Shown here: positions 8,640 to 16,057 of the stretch, piece after piece
Numbering within the stretch: the first letter of the stretch is position 1
Layout: each line of letters starts with the position of its first letter
NCBI RefSeq assembly: GCF_002968285.2
Contig: NZ_CP134400.1
Coordinates: 5,208,001-5,272,000 of the forward strand
DNA: 64,000 nucleotides
Origin: Mycobacterium sp. ITM-2016-00318
Lineage (GTDB): Bacteria > Actinomycetota > Actinomycetes > Mycobacteriales > Mycobacteriaceae
Reading direction: 5' to 3'
The notes under the pieces: generated by a model
The model's input: only the letters and a program-made list of their open reading frames with translations
Databases searched by the model: none
Told to the model about the DNA's origin: nothing
Made by a program: the position numbers and the translations under genes

Positions 8640-8655
8640 TGTGATTGATCTCACG
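8640..8655. promoter_or_regulatory. CRP-type palindrome upstream of small membrane gene
   Basis: TGTGATTGATCTCACG fits the TGTGA-N6-TCACA pattern bound by cAMP receptor proteins, with one mismatch. It overlaps a second inverted repeat, TCACAAC-AGCA-GTTGTGA (8627-8644). A -10-like TATGAT lies at 8616-8621, so the palindromes would sit at or just past the start of transcription. The ATG of the small gene is 38 bases downstream. Confidence 0.4.
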
Positions 8656-8693
8656 GGGGTGGGTAAGTGAACGTGCCGGTCAGGGGCCTCTAG

Positions 8694-8849
8694 ATGACAT
8701 CGCATCCATACGGGTCCGGATCCGCTACGTCGTCTGAGTGGCAGTCGTCGGCTCACGTCTATCCGCGGGGCCAGTTGATGGCGTGCGTTCGCGCAGGTCT
8801 CATCGCGCTCGTCCTGCTGGGCATCCTCGCGCTCATCGTCTTGTTCTGA
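8694..8849 (+). CDS. Small single-pass membrane protein (51 residues)
   Basis: ATG at 8694 opens a 51-residue frame: a hydrophilic Ser/Thr-rich N-terminus, then YPRGQLMACVRAG and a hydrophobic helix rich in Leu, Ile and Val that runs to the C-terminal Phe. The positive residues before the helix suggest the N-terminus is in the cytoplasm. The gene is framed by a candidate promoter and CRP-like palindrome upstream and a strong intrinsic terminator 16 bases after the stop, which is good evidence for a real transcript. I do not recognise the family. Similar tiny membrane peptides often act by binding a larger membrane protein. Confidence 0.65.
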   Translation: MTSHPYGSGSATSSEWQSSAHVYPRGQLMACVRAGLIALVLLGILALIVLF

Positions 8850-8865
8850 ACTCGTTCCGAAACTG

Positions 8866-8893
8866 AAAAGCCGCCGGAGACCGGCGGCTTTTT
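8866..8893 (+). terminator. Intrinsic terminator
   Basis: AAAAGCCGCCGG and its complement form a GC-rich stem (GCCGCCGG / CCGGCGGC, loop AGA), with a run of T on one side and A on the other. The A and T tracts let it work in both directions, ending the 51-residue gene and the convergent sodN transcript (stop at 8908). Confidence 0.9.
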
Positions 8894-8907
8894 CGTCTGA
8901 CGCACGT

Positions 8908-9330
8908 CTACTTGGGCGGGTACACGCCCATCTGCTTGGCCTTGTCGGTCTGCCAGAAGATGTCGGCGATCTCATCGATCGTCTTGAGCAGCTTCTCGGC
9001 GACGGCGGCGTCGAGCGACTTCTTGACGTCACCCGCGCCATGGACACCGTCCCAGAACAACTGGTGCAGGTTCGGGAACTGCTCGAAGTGCTCCTTGGTG
9101 AAGAAGTCGGCCCACAGCACCATCAGGTGGTGTTTGACCTCCTCGGCGCGGACCTCCTTGATGTAGATCGCACGGGTCTTGAAGTGCTCGTCGTCGGAGT
9201 CGTGGTACTTCTGAATCGTCTTCAGGCACGACAGCGCTTCGATCTTGGCCTGCGCGGGGTCGTAGACACCGCAGTACAGGTCGCAGTGGGCGTGGGCTTC
9301 AGTAGCGTTTGAGAAGAGTCGATGCAGCAT
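8908..9330 (-). CDS. sodN: Nickel superoxide dismutase
   Basis: This 140-residue precursor has a 14-residue leader ending HA, then the nickel hook HCDLYCGVYDPAQA. After cleavage the new N-terminal His1, Cys2 and Cys6 bind nickel; the enzyme is a cytosolic hexamer that dismutates superoxide. The rest (KIEALSCLKTI, VLWADFF, HQLFWDGVH) matches the four-helix Ni-SOD fold. Position 5 of the hook is Tyr, while the family consensus is Pro (HCxxPCGxY), so this variant deserves a check. The gene diverges from its maturation protease gene with only 22 bases between start codons. Confidence 0.95.
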   Translation of the reverse strand: MLHRLFSNATEAHAHCDLYCGVYDPAQAKIEALSCLKTIQKYHDSDDEHFKTRAIYIKEVRAEEVKHHLMVLWADFFTKEHFEQFPNLHQLFWDGVHGAGDVKKSLDAAVAEKLLKTIDEIADIFWQTDKAKQMGVYPPK

Positions 9331-9352
9331 TGCTTTAACCTACCCTCAGCAC

Positions 9353-9694
9353 ATGGGCGATAACCATCGACTCCGATGGTGGCCGATCCGCCGCTTCGCG
9401 GTCGTCGACGACTCCATGCGCCCGACCCTCGGCCCAGGTGACGGGCTGCTCGCCGTCCGCGGCGGAGGCGTCCGGCCCGGCCAGATACGCGTATTCCCTG
9501 ACCCCAGGCGCTCTTCCCGGTGGCTGGTCAAACGCGTCGCCGAAGTGCACGACTCTGGGAGCACGGTGATTTTCGAGGCGCGCTCCGACAACCCCCGCGC
9601 GCCGGGCGCCGCCGATTCGCACGAGTTCGGACCCGTGTCGGCGGCCGGCTCCTACCGCGTCGTGCTCAAGGTGCGAGCCAAAATCGACCGATAG
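9353..9694 (+). CDS. sodX: Nickel-type superoxide dismutase maturation protease
   Basis: This 113-residue S26-type peptidase has RFAVVDDSMRPTLGPGD, with catalytic Ser21 in the SMxPTL motif, and RWLVKRVAEV, with the general-base Lys60. Both are signatures of signal-peptidase-like proteases. There is no N-terminal membrane anchor, consistent with a soluble enzyme that removes the Ni-SOD leader. Its position head to head with sodN makes the partner assignment strong. In Streptomyces the two genes are adjacent in one direction; here they diverge, so expression may be set by one shared short promoter region. Confidence 0.9.
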   Translation: MGDNHRLRWWPIRRFAVVDDSMRPTLGPGDGLLAVRGGGVRPGQIRVFPDPRRSSRWLVKRVAEVHDSGSTVIFEARSDNPRAPGAADSHEFGPVSAAGSYRVVLKVRAKIDR

Positions 9695-9799
9695 CACCCG
9701 TGTCGTCTTGCGCCCCAGTCGTTGCTGGCTCATGCTGAGCGGATCGGCCCAGTGGGGTGTCGGCGACGTCCGAACACATCGACGAGTCGCGGAGGCGAG

Positions 9800-10333
9800 A
9801 TGGAGACGGGGTCTGGTCGAGCGATCGAGATCGCTCCATTCCATTCGCGCGGTGCGCTCAAAGGCTTTGTCGTGTCTGGCCGATGGCCTGATTCGACCAA
9901 GGAGTGGGCACAGGTACTGCGGGTCGCTGTGCGCGTGGCGTCCTTCCCCGGATTGCTCGCCACCACAACGATATTCGGCGCACGCGAGGAGTTGCCCGAG
10001 TCTCCGGAACCCGGCACTGTCGGCCTCGTGGTCGCCGAGGGCACGGTGGTTGGCGAGAACGCCGTGCCGCCAGGGCATTTCGCCGACCACCAACCGCCCG
10101 CACTGCTCATGCTGCACCCACCGTCGGAGACCACCCCGTCGCTGCCGGAATGTTCTGGCGCCGCATCGGGGTGCGTTCTCCTTCCCGGCCTGCCACACCT
10201 GGGTCTCGGACACCGCGCCGCCTGGGTGGAGGCCGAGTCCGATGGAACCGTCACCTCGATGGTGAGCCGCGTCGGCATCGATCCGATCAGCGATCCCGAC
10301 ACCGCCGTCCTGGCCATGCTCCTCGCCGCCTAG
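9800..10333 (+). CDS. Conserved hypothetical protein (Rv3847-like)
   Basis: This 177-residue protein has no domain I can name. It is rich in small hydrophobic and acidic residues (TVGLVVAEGTVVGENAVPPGHF, CVLLPGLPHLGLGHRAAWVEAE) and has no signal peptide or membrane helix. The start was set at the ATG at 9800, because GGAGG (9791-9795) precedes it at the right distance and the length then equals that of M. tuberculosis Rv3847, which occupies the same position near espR. The longer upstream ORF has no support. Confidence 0.75.
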   Translation: METGSGRAIEIAPFHSRGALKGFVVSGRWPDSTKEWAQVLRVAVRVASFPGLLATTTIFGAREELPESPEPGTVGLVVAEGTVVGENAVPPGHFADHQPPALLMLHPPSETTPSLPECSGAASGCVLLPGLPHLGLGHRAAWVEAESDGTVTSMVSRVGIDPISDPDTAVLAMLLAA

Positions 10334-10473
10334 GGCGTCGTCCGAGAGTCCTCCGCTGAAACCGTCGCCCGACCAGAGGGGACATGCGGCTGGAAATTCC
10401 GTCTCCCCGCGCCGGGCGCCGCGCCGTCGGTGAGGGGTTCGTAAGGGCGTAAAATCAGCAAACCTCGCGATCC

Positions 10474-10558
10474 GCTCGGTAGGGGGTGACACCGGTTGCC
10501 CGAGGCCGGTGCGGCGAGCAGATAGCCAATGGTCAGGAACCTCCGAGCTAAGTCCCAC
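10474..10558 (+). other. Possible structured RNA in the 440-base espR leader region
   Basis: The 439 bases between 10334 and 10772 have no gene. A nested structure can be drawn: outer arms GCTCGG (10474-10479) and CCGAGC (10553-10558), and an inner hairpin CACCGG (10490-10495) with CCGGTG (10506-10511). A competing pairing of CTCGG with CCGAG at 10500-10504 is possible, so two alternative folds exist. I could not match it to a known riboswitch. The rest of the leader holds TTGACC at 10581-10586 as a possible -35. Confidence 0.3.
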
Positions 10559-10772
10559 CTACGTCTCCGTCAAAATTTGCTTGACCCCATCATGAGACAT
10601 CGTTGAGATATGGTCTAAACTTGCTGCTTACCGCGCTATCGAGGCCCGCGAGGAAAAAGCCGCGTTAACTTTTCCGCGGTTTGCACTTGGTTGTTGGCAC
10701 AACTCTCGCTACGATGATCAGCAAATACGCCGCCTAGTTTGCCCGCTCTGTTTGCATGTGGAGGTCAATCCG

Positions 10773-11171
10773 ATGAGCAAGACGTTCTCCGCCCGCCTAA
10801 ACCGCCTGTTCGACACGGTTTATCCGCCGGGGCGTGGTCCGCACACATCAGCTGAGGTGATCGCGGCCCTCAAGTCGGAGGGCATCACGATGTCGGCCCC
10901 CTACCTGTCTCAGCTGCGTTCAGGCAACCGTACGAATCCGTCGGCGGCGACCATGGCCGCCCTTGCCAACTTCTTCCGTATCAAGCCGGCGTACTTCACC
11001 GACGACGAGTACTACGAGAAGCTGGACAAGGAATTGACCTGGCTGGCCAATATGCGCGACGAGGGCGTTCGTCGTATTGCGGCAAGGACGGTCGGCCTGT
11101 CCGCCGAAGCGCAACAGGACATCGTTTCCAAGGTCGATGAGTTGCGTCGCCGGGAGCATCTCGACGATTAG
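10773..11171 (+). CDS. espR: Nucleoid-associated regulator EspR
   Basis: This 132-residue protein has an N-terminal XRE-type helix-turn-helix (ITMSAPYLSQLRSGNRTNPS) and a C-terminal helical dimerisation segment. It is nearly identical in the first 90 residues to M. tuberculosis EspR and has the same length when started at 10773, where GTGGAGG precedes the ATG. EspR binds many genomic sites as dimer pairs and activates the espACD locus that ESX-1 secretion needs. A long non-coding leader precedes it. Downstream it converges on a metallopeptidase/membrane protein operon. Confidence 0.95.
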   Translation: MSKTFSARLNRLFDTVYPPGRGPHTSAEVIAALKSEGITMSAPYLSQLRSGNRTNPSAATMAALANFFRIKPAYFTDDEYYEKLDKELTWLANMRDEGVRRIAARTVGLSAEAQQDIVSKVDELRRREHLDD

Positions 11172-11225
11172 CCCGCGGGGCGCGGCAACGCCGTGCCCGG
11201 CGAAGTAATCGCCGAAACCCCTCCA

Positions 11226-12392
11226 TCAGGAGGACGCTGCGACACCCGCCCTGTCCAGCTGCCGGTACTGCTTCGCGATCGCCAGGATCCACTCCCGGTC
11301 CGAATAGCTGGTGGGTTGACGCAGCCAGCCGAGACCAGGGAACAACGCACGCTTGGTCTCCGCGTCGGTTTCGCCGCGGCCCGCGTGTATCCACTCTGCG
11401 ACCGCGCGCGCTTGTGCCTCCGGCCCCACGTCCGGTGAGTCGACGTCGGCCAGGTCGATCAACTCATCCAGGTCGTGGTCGGCCGATGCGCCGGAGGCGT
11501 CCACCCGACGCCGCAGCGCGGCATCGGCGGCCGTGGCCTCGAGAAAGAGCGCGTCGGAGATCAGCGACATCCGCTCGGCCACCCGGAACACCAGCGGCCC
11601 GCGGGGACGAACCCCGATGCCCACGTCGGGATGTCGCTGGCCGAGCTCGTCGAGCAGCGGCGCGATCACCCGCAGCTCCCGGCGCGCGCCGAACCAGTCC
11701 TCGACGCTGGGCAGTAGCGAGCCCGCCGCGACCACGAGCATCGCGCAGCCCAGCAGCGTCGCGGCCGCACCGACTCCGACGAATTGCGTTGTGCCGACGG
11801 CACGCAGGAAGAAGAAGGCGCTGGCGAGCACGATCAGCACGATGCCGACGGTGAACACGAACAGCGCCCTGCCGCGGCGGGTCCGATTCGAATGCCGCAT
11901 GCCCGCCCAGGATACGAGCGTCAGGGCCAGCAGCACGTACAGCAGAGGCAGAAGCCATGAGAGCGCGGTTCCGTTGGAGCCGAGGTTGCGTCGCAGATAC
12001 TCCTCGGGCGACATCTCCGGCTGATGGCCAGCGGCGAAGAACACCACAAGCGTGGCGGTCGCGATGACCACGGCAATGCCGTACTGCCACATCGCGATGC
12101 GACGCAGCGTCGCCGGTTTACGTGGCGACGCCACCGTGGTGATCATCACGCAGCTGCCTGCGGCGCAGGCCACCAACGCGACCTGGCTGAGCCCCATCGA
12201 GATGTTCGGCCAGTGCAGCAGCGTGTCCAGAAGCAGCGTCAGCGGTTGCCAGTTGAGCGCGGCCACCAACCCCAGGCTGCCGAGCGCCAGGATCATCGCG
12301 GTGCTCACCAGGGATTGCTTGTTGACGAGGGCCCAACCGATGCGCAGGCCGGTGGCGAGACCGAGTAGTCCGGCGATCACCCAGATGATCAA
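11226..12392 (-). CDS. MAB_1171c family putative transporter
   Basis: This 388-residue protein has seven or eight predicted transmembrane helices in residues 1-240 (first one MIIWVIAGLLGLATGLRIGWAL). A soluble C-terminal domain includes WFGARRELRVIAPLLDELGQRHP and RVAERMSLISDALFLEA. This is the layout of MAB_1171c/DUF6545 proteins, which occur beside XRE regulators and ImmA/IrrE-type peptidases in actinobacteria. Its ATG overlaps the stop of the peptidase gene (ATGA), so they are coupled. Transport function is only presumed. Confidence 0.8.
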   Translation of the reverse strand: MIIWVIAGLLGLATGLRIGWALVNKQSLVSTAMILALGSLGLVAALNWQPLTLLLDTLLHWPNISMGLSQVALVACAAGSCVMITTVASPRKPATLRRIAMWQYGIAVVIATATLVVFFAAGHQPEMSPEEYLRRNLGSNGTALSWLLPLLYVLLALTLVSWAGMRHSNRTRRGRALFVFTVGIVLIVLASAFFFLRAVGTTQFVGVGAAATLLGCAMLVVAAGSLLPSVEDWFGARRELRVIAPLLDELGQRHPDVGIGVRPRGPLVFRVAERMSLISDALFLEATAADAALRRRVDASGASADHDLDELIDLADVDSPDVGPEAQARAVAEWIHAGRGETDAETKRALFPGLGWLRQPTSYSDREWILAIAKQYRQLDRAGVAASS

Positions 12393-12880
12393 CCAAATGC
12401 CTCTCCGAGCCGTATCTGCACGATCGAGGAGCGGTCGGAGGGCAACCTACCGAGGCGGTAGATGAGCAGCGCCGCGAAATCCTCGGCTTCCTGCTCGGCG
12501 TCTTCACCGCTCGGCCCCATGCAACCGGTGCGCTGGTTGAGCATGTAGCCGATCAGTTCCGAACTGGCGAACTCCGTTTCCGCGCGGGCGGCTTGGACGA
12601 CGGGAATGCCTTCGTGGCCGAGGACGAGGTGGCCGAGTTCATGGGCCAGCGTGCGGTCCCAGGCGGGCAGTCCCTTCTGAATCAGGAACACGTCCCGGTC
12701 GGCGTACTGCCGCCACTGGCCGCACACCCCGGGAGGCAGATCCGACATCTTGAGCTCGATGGGCCGCTTGCGGTCCGCACTGACGGCGTCGACAAGGCGG
12801 GGCAACGAGATTTCACCGCGGCGCGGGGCGAGATCGAGCACCGCGCTGACCGCGCGGGTCACGTGCCGACTTGCAGGCAT
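12389..12880 (-). CDS. ImmA/IrrE-type metallopeptidase
   Basis: This 163-residue protein carries TLAHELGHLVLGHE (His80, Glu81, His84) and a downstream acidic stretch EDAEQEAEDFAALLI that can supply the third zinc ligand, the pattern of ImmA/IrrE (DUF955) peptidases. Such enzymes cleave helix-turn-helix repressors to switch genes on after stress. Here an XRE-type protein, EspR, is encoded 1.2 kb away on the facing strand, and the peptidase is coupled to the membrane protein gene. No own HTH domain is present. The substrate is unknown. Confidence 0.82.
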   Translation of the reverse strand: MPASRHVTRAVSAVLDLAPRRGEISLPRLVDAVSADRKRPIELKMSDLPPGVCGQWRQYADRDVFLIQKGLPAWDRTLAHELGHLVLGHEGIPVVQAARAETEFASSELIGYMLNQRTGCMGPSGEDAEQEAEDFAALLIYRLGRLPSDRSSIVQIRLGEAFG

Positions 12881-12947
12881 TACATCCCCCTCTCCGACGA
12901 GTCCACTATGCGCCGCCCACCCCGCTTGCGGGGGGCAGTTTGTACTA

Positions 12948-13970
12948 CTACCTCATGAATCGTGCTGAGCCGCCGACGTGGACGGCGTGCCCCGCTTTCG
13001 CTTGCCGGTACCCTACTAACCCCCCGGCACCCGTGAGCACCAGAATCCCGACAAGACCAGGCACCGCCAGCGCTGCTACCTGCGGCATTGCGGCGGTGCG
13101 GAGATATTCGTTGTAGCCGATCCGATACGACGCGTTCGGCGCCGCGGCATTGGACCCGACGTTCGCCGGTTGCGGATTCCTGCCGGGGGGCGGTTGCGAC
13201 GGGAGACCGCGCGGTGCGGGCGGCAGGCCGGCCGACCCGCCCGAACCGCCCGATCCGGCGCCACCGGCGAGCCCGACACCGAGGGGCGGCGCGACGATCA
13301 CCGGCAGGGCGATGGGCACCGCGGCGCCAACGGCTGCCGCGCCAGCCACCACACCGGCCCCCGCGTCGATCACTGCGGGTTCGCCGGGAAGTCCCGGCGG
13401 GGCCGGAAGCTCGCCGGGCAGTTGCATATCGGGCACCTGCGGCGGTTTGTAGCGCGGCAGGTCGATGACCGCGCCGCCGCCACCCGGGAAGCTCTGCGGC
13501 GGAGTCGGTTCGGGCTCTGCTGGCGGCTCACTGGGCTTCGTCGGCTCAGTGGGCTTCGTCGGCTCAGTGGGCTTCGTCGGCTCGGTGGGCTTCGTCGGCT
13601 CGGTGGGCTTCGTCGGCTCGGTGGGCGGCGTCTTCGTCCCGCTCGACGGGGTGTCTGTTCTCGTCGGTTCGCCCTCGCCGGGGCCGTTCCACCGGCCGTT
13701 GCCCCAGCTGGTGTCGGGCCGCTGCCACACGTTGGACGCGTTGTCGCCGCCGCCGTCGTCGAAGCCGAACGCGCGCCGGACGATGTCGCCCACCGAGTCG
13801 TCGCGCGTGTGGCTGTCCGGACCCTTGCGGTCGTCCTGGCGGCTGTGTCCCTGACCCGGGTCGGCAAGCGCGATGGCCCCGCCGGCGCCACAGATCAGCA
13901 GGCCAGACGCTACGAGGCATGCCGATGCGGCGGCACGCGCGCGCGGAGCCACTCGGTCACCACCTCTCAC
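12948..13970 (-). CDS. Exported repeat-rich Pro/Thr protein with C-terminal anchor
   Basis: This 340-residue protein starts with a signal-like segment (SACLVASGLLICGAGGAIALADP). It continues with an acidic Asp/Gly/Asn-rich region and a block of TEPTKP hexapeptide repeats at about residues 115-155. A Pro/Gly-rich region follows, then a hydrophobic helix (ALAVPGLVGILVLTGAGGLVGY) with a basic tail. This looks like a surface protein whose repeats span the wall. The start is uncertain; a GTG seven codons in is possible. I do not recognise a named family. Confidence 0.68.
   Translation of the reverse strand: MRGGDRVAPRARAAASACLVASGLLICGAGGAIALADPGQGHSRQDDRKGPDSHTRDDSVGDIVRRAFGFDDGGGDNASNVWQRPDTSWGNGRWNGPGEGEPTRTDTPSSGTKTPPTEPTKPTEPTKPTEPTKPTEPTKPTEPTKPSEPPAEPEPTPPQSFPGGGGAVIDLPRYKPPQVPDMQLPGELPAPPGLPGEPAVIDAGAGVVAGAAAVGAAVPIALPVIVAPPLGVGLAGGAGSGGSGGSAGLPPAPRGLPSQPPPGRNPQPANVGSNAAAPNASYRIGYNEYLRTAAMPQVAALAVPGLVGILVLTGAGGLVGYRQAKAGHAVHVGGSARFMR
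13527..13634. repeat. 18-bp tandem repeat, about six units
   Basis: Five units of CTCRSTGGGCTTCGTCGG run head to tail from 13527, with a diverged sixth ending at 13634. They encode the TEPTKP repeats of the surface protein. The units differ at two positions in an ordered way (first CA/GT, then GT, then GG), the pattern left by stepwise duplication. Copy number is likely to vary between strains. Confidence 0.92.
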
Positions 13971-14163
13971 GACGCGCCGAAAACGGCGATTGACGATTGC
14001 GACGATTGTCGCACAATCTGTTCGCCACGTTTGCTAGTGGACCGAACCAGAGACATTGCGGGCCGCGTCGGCGGCGGTCGCGGCGCGGACGATAGTGTTG
14101 TTCAGCGCCATCGCGAAACACGAATGGCCGAAATGCCGACGAGATGACCGGGAGGCGGCCGGG

Positions 14164-14820
14164 ATGGGTCTGTTCAAGCGACGGAAAAGCCGCGCTACTC
14201 GGCGAGCTGAGGCCCGCGCCATCAAGGCGAAGGCGAAGCTGGAGGCCAAGCTGGCGGCGAAGAACGAGAACCGTCGGCGCAAGGCCGCCCACAGGGCCGA
14301 AACCAGGGCGCTGAAGGCTCAGCTCCGGGCGCAGCGGGAAAGCGACAGGACGGCGCTCAAGGTTGCTGAAACGCAACTCAAGGCGGCCCGCGAGGGCAAG
14401 CTGCTCTCCCCGGCGCGCATTCGCCGAACGTTGACGATCACGCGCCTGCTGGCCCCGATCGCGGTGCCGCTCGCCTATCGCGGGGCGATGGCCGCCCGCG
14501 GTTTCCTCGATCAGCGCAAGGCCGATCAGCTGGGCATCCCGCTCAGCCAGCTCGGCCAGTTCTCCGGGTACGGAGCGCAGCTGTCGGCCCGCATCGCGGG
14601 CGCGGAGCAGACGCTGCGCATGGTCGCCGAGAAGAAACCGAAGGACTCGGAGACCAAGCAATTCGTCGCCGCCATGACCGATCGGCTCACCGACCTCTCA
14701 GCTGCGGTGGCCGCAGCCGAGAAGATGCCGACGGCCAATCGGCGGACCGCCCACAGCTCGATCAGCCAGCAACTCGACGGCATCGACGCCGACCTGATGG
14801 CCCGCCTCGGCGTGGCCTGA
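14164..14820 (+). CDS. DUF6474 family coiled-coil protein (Rv3850-like)
   Basis: This 218-residue protein has a basic, coiled-coil-forming N-terminal half (KRRKSRATRRAEARAIKAKAKLEAK) and a more globular C-terminal half. The ATG at 14164 follows GGGAGG and gives exactly the length of M. tuberculosis Rv3850. No catalytic motif is visible. The positively charged coiled coil could bind nucleic acid or membrane surfaces. It is followed after 4 bases by the next gene. Confidence 0.8.
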   Translation: MGLFKRRKSRATRRAEARAIKAKAKLEAKLAAKNENRRRKAAHRAETRALKAQLRAQRESDRTALKVAETQLKAAREGKLLSPARIRRTLTITRLLAPIAVPLAYRGAMAARGFLDQRKADQLGIPLSQLGQFSGYGAQLSARIAGAEQTLRMVAEKKPKDSETKQFVAAMTDRLTDLSAAVAAAEKMPTANRRTAHSSISQQLDGIDADLMARLGVA

Positions 14821-14824
14821 CGCA

Positions 14825-15349
14825 GTGAGCGCCCGGCAGACCACCGCCGCCCGTCTGCGGGGTATCGCCGCCGGGCTGCTGACCGCGGCACTGGCGGTGG
14901 CCGCGCACGGTGCCGCCGACCACGCGGTGCCGTCCGGTACGGCTGTCGCGCTGCTCGCGGTGCTCGCCGCGACGGTGGGTGCGCTGACGACGTCCATGCC
15001 GCGCGCCTCCGACGCGCGCGTGGTTTTCGGTCTGCTCGGGACGGGCCAGGTCGTCGGCCATGTGATGCTGACCGTCGCCAGCCACAGCCACGGCACCGTC
15101 GCAGCGCCCGGTTCGGCGATGCTGACCGCGCACGCGCTGGCGGTGCTCGCGGGGGCGGTCCTGATCGCCACCGGAGATCGGCTCTGCCGCGCGGTGTCGC
15201 GTGTTCTCGAGGTGGCCGTTCGCGCGGTCGTCCCGCCGGTTCCCACCAAGCCGTTCGTCGTCGCCTGCGCCGATCACCCTCAGCGGTCGGTACTGCTACT
15301 TGCCGCATCGGTGTCACATCGGGGTCCGCCGGTCAGCCTCGCCCGCTGA
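14825..15349 (+). CDS. Conserved integral membrane protein (Rv3851-like)
   Basis: This is a 174-residue protein with about four hydrophobic helices (AAGLLTAALAVAAHGAADHAV, GTAVALLAVLAATVGALTT, VVFGLLGTGQVVGHVMLTVA, AHALAVLAGAVLIATG). Histidines cluster near the membrane (SHSHGT). It starts at GTG 4 bases after the DUF6474 gene and precedes the YcnI-CopC-CopD genes, so it may be part of the same copper-linked transcript. The function is unknown. Confidence 0.72.
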   Translation: MSARQTTAARLRGIAAGLLTAALAVAAHGAADHAVPSGTAVALLAVLAATVGALTTSMPRASDARVVFGLLGTGQVVGHVMLTVASHSHGTVAAPGSAMLTAHALAVLAGAVLIATGDRLCRAVSRVLEVAVRAVVPPVPTKPFVVACADHPQRSVLLLAASVSHRGPPVSLAR

Positions 15350-15385
15350 CCGTTCCAGTCCCCCGATCGAGAAAGTGACAATTCC

Positions 15386-16057
15386 ATGCGTTCCCCCTTC
15401 AGGGCGCCAACGCGCGCCCTCTTCACCGTCGCCGGCACGGGCGTGGCCGTGTGCATCGGCCTAGCCTCCGGGGCCTGGCCCGCGTCAGCGCACGTGCACG
15501 CCGAAGCCGACAACCCCGCGCCTGGGTCGACGGCGGTGGTGACCTTCCGTGTGCCCGGCGAGTCCGAAAACAATTCTCTGACAACGAAGTTGAGCGTGAA
15601 ACTGCCCGACGTCGCATCCGCCCGAACCGAGGCCATGCCCGGCTGGACGGCCACGCTCGATCGGGATGCCGCGACGGGTGCCGTCCGCTCGGTGACGTGG
15701 ACCGCCGACCCGAAGGCCGGCATATCGTCCGATCAGTTCGCACTGTTCAGGGTTTCGGTGAAGCTCCCCGACGGTGACAGCGTTTCCTTCCCCACCACCC
15801 AGACCTATTCCGACGGCACTGTGGTGGCATGGGACCAGGGCCCCCTACCGGACGGCGGCGAACCCGACCATCCGGTGCCTGCACTGAGCCTCACCGATGC
15901 CACCGCGTCGCACGGGGTGTCCGACGTAGAGATGACGGCCAGAAGCGCGCCGACCGAACAGGCCGCCGACAACACCGCACGGTGGCTTGCAGGCGGTGCG
16001 CTCACGCTCGCCGCGGTCGCCGTAGCCGCAGCGCTGGTCGCACGGAGGCGCACGTGA
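15386..16057 (+). CDS. YcnI family copper-associated membrane protein
   Basis: This 223-residue protein has a signal peptide ending near ASAHVHAEADNP, so His would be at or next to the mature N-terminus, as in YcnI/DUF1775 copper-binding domains. The fold continues to about residue 150 (VTFRVPGES, MPGWTATLD, FRVSVKLPDG, YSDGTVVAWDQG). A C-terminal transmembrane helix follows (GGALTLAAVAVAAALVA). YcnI binds Cu(II) using the N-terminal histidine. The stop overlaps the copC start (GTGA), so the two are translationally coupled. Confidence 0.9.
   Translation: MRSPFRAPTRALFTVAGTGVAVCIGLASGAWPASAHVHAEADNPAPGSTAVVTFRVPGESENNSLTTKLSVKLPDVASARTEAMPGWTATLDRDAATGAVRSVTWTADPKAGISSDQFALFRVSVKLPDGDSVSFPTTQTYSDGTVVAWDQGPLPDGGEPDHPVPALSLTDATASHGVSDVEMTARSAPTEQAADNTARWLAGGALTLAAVAVAAALVARRRT

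Noticed and set aside
10474..10558. Known riboswitch (c-di-AMP, SAM-IV or cobalamin type) before espR
   Set aside because: The conserved sequence blocks of these classes could not be found; only generic stems are visible.
12920..12933. Intrinsic terminator (CCCCGC TT GCGGGG)
   Set aside because: The stem is short with a 2-base loop and there is no T-run on either side.
13527..13634. CRISPR array
   Set aside because: The repeats are contiguous with no spacers and encode a hexapeptide repeat in an open frame.
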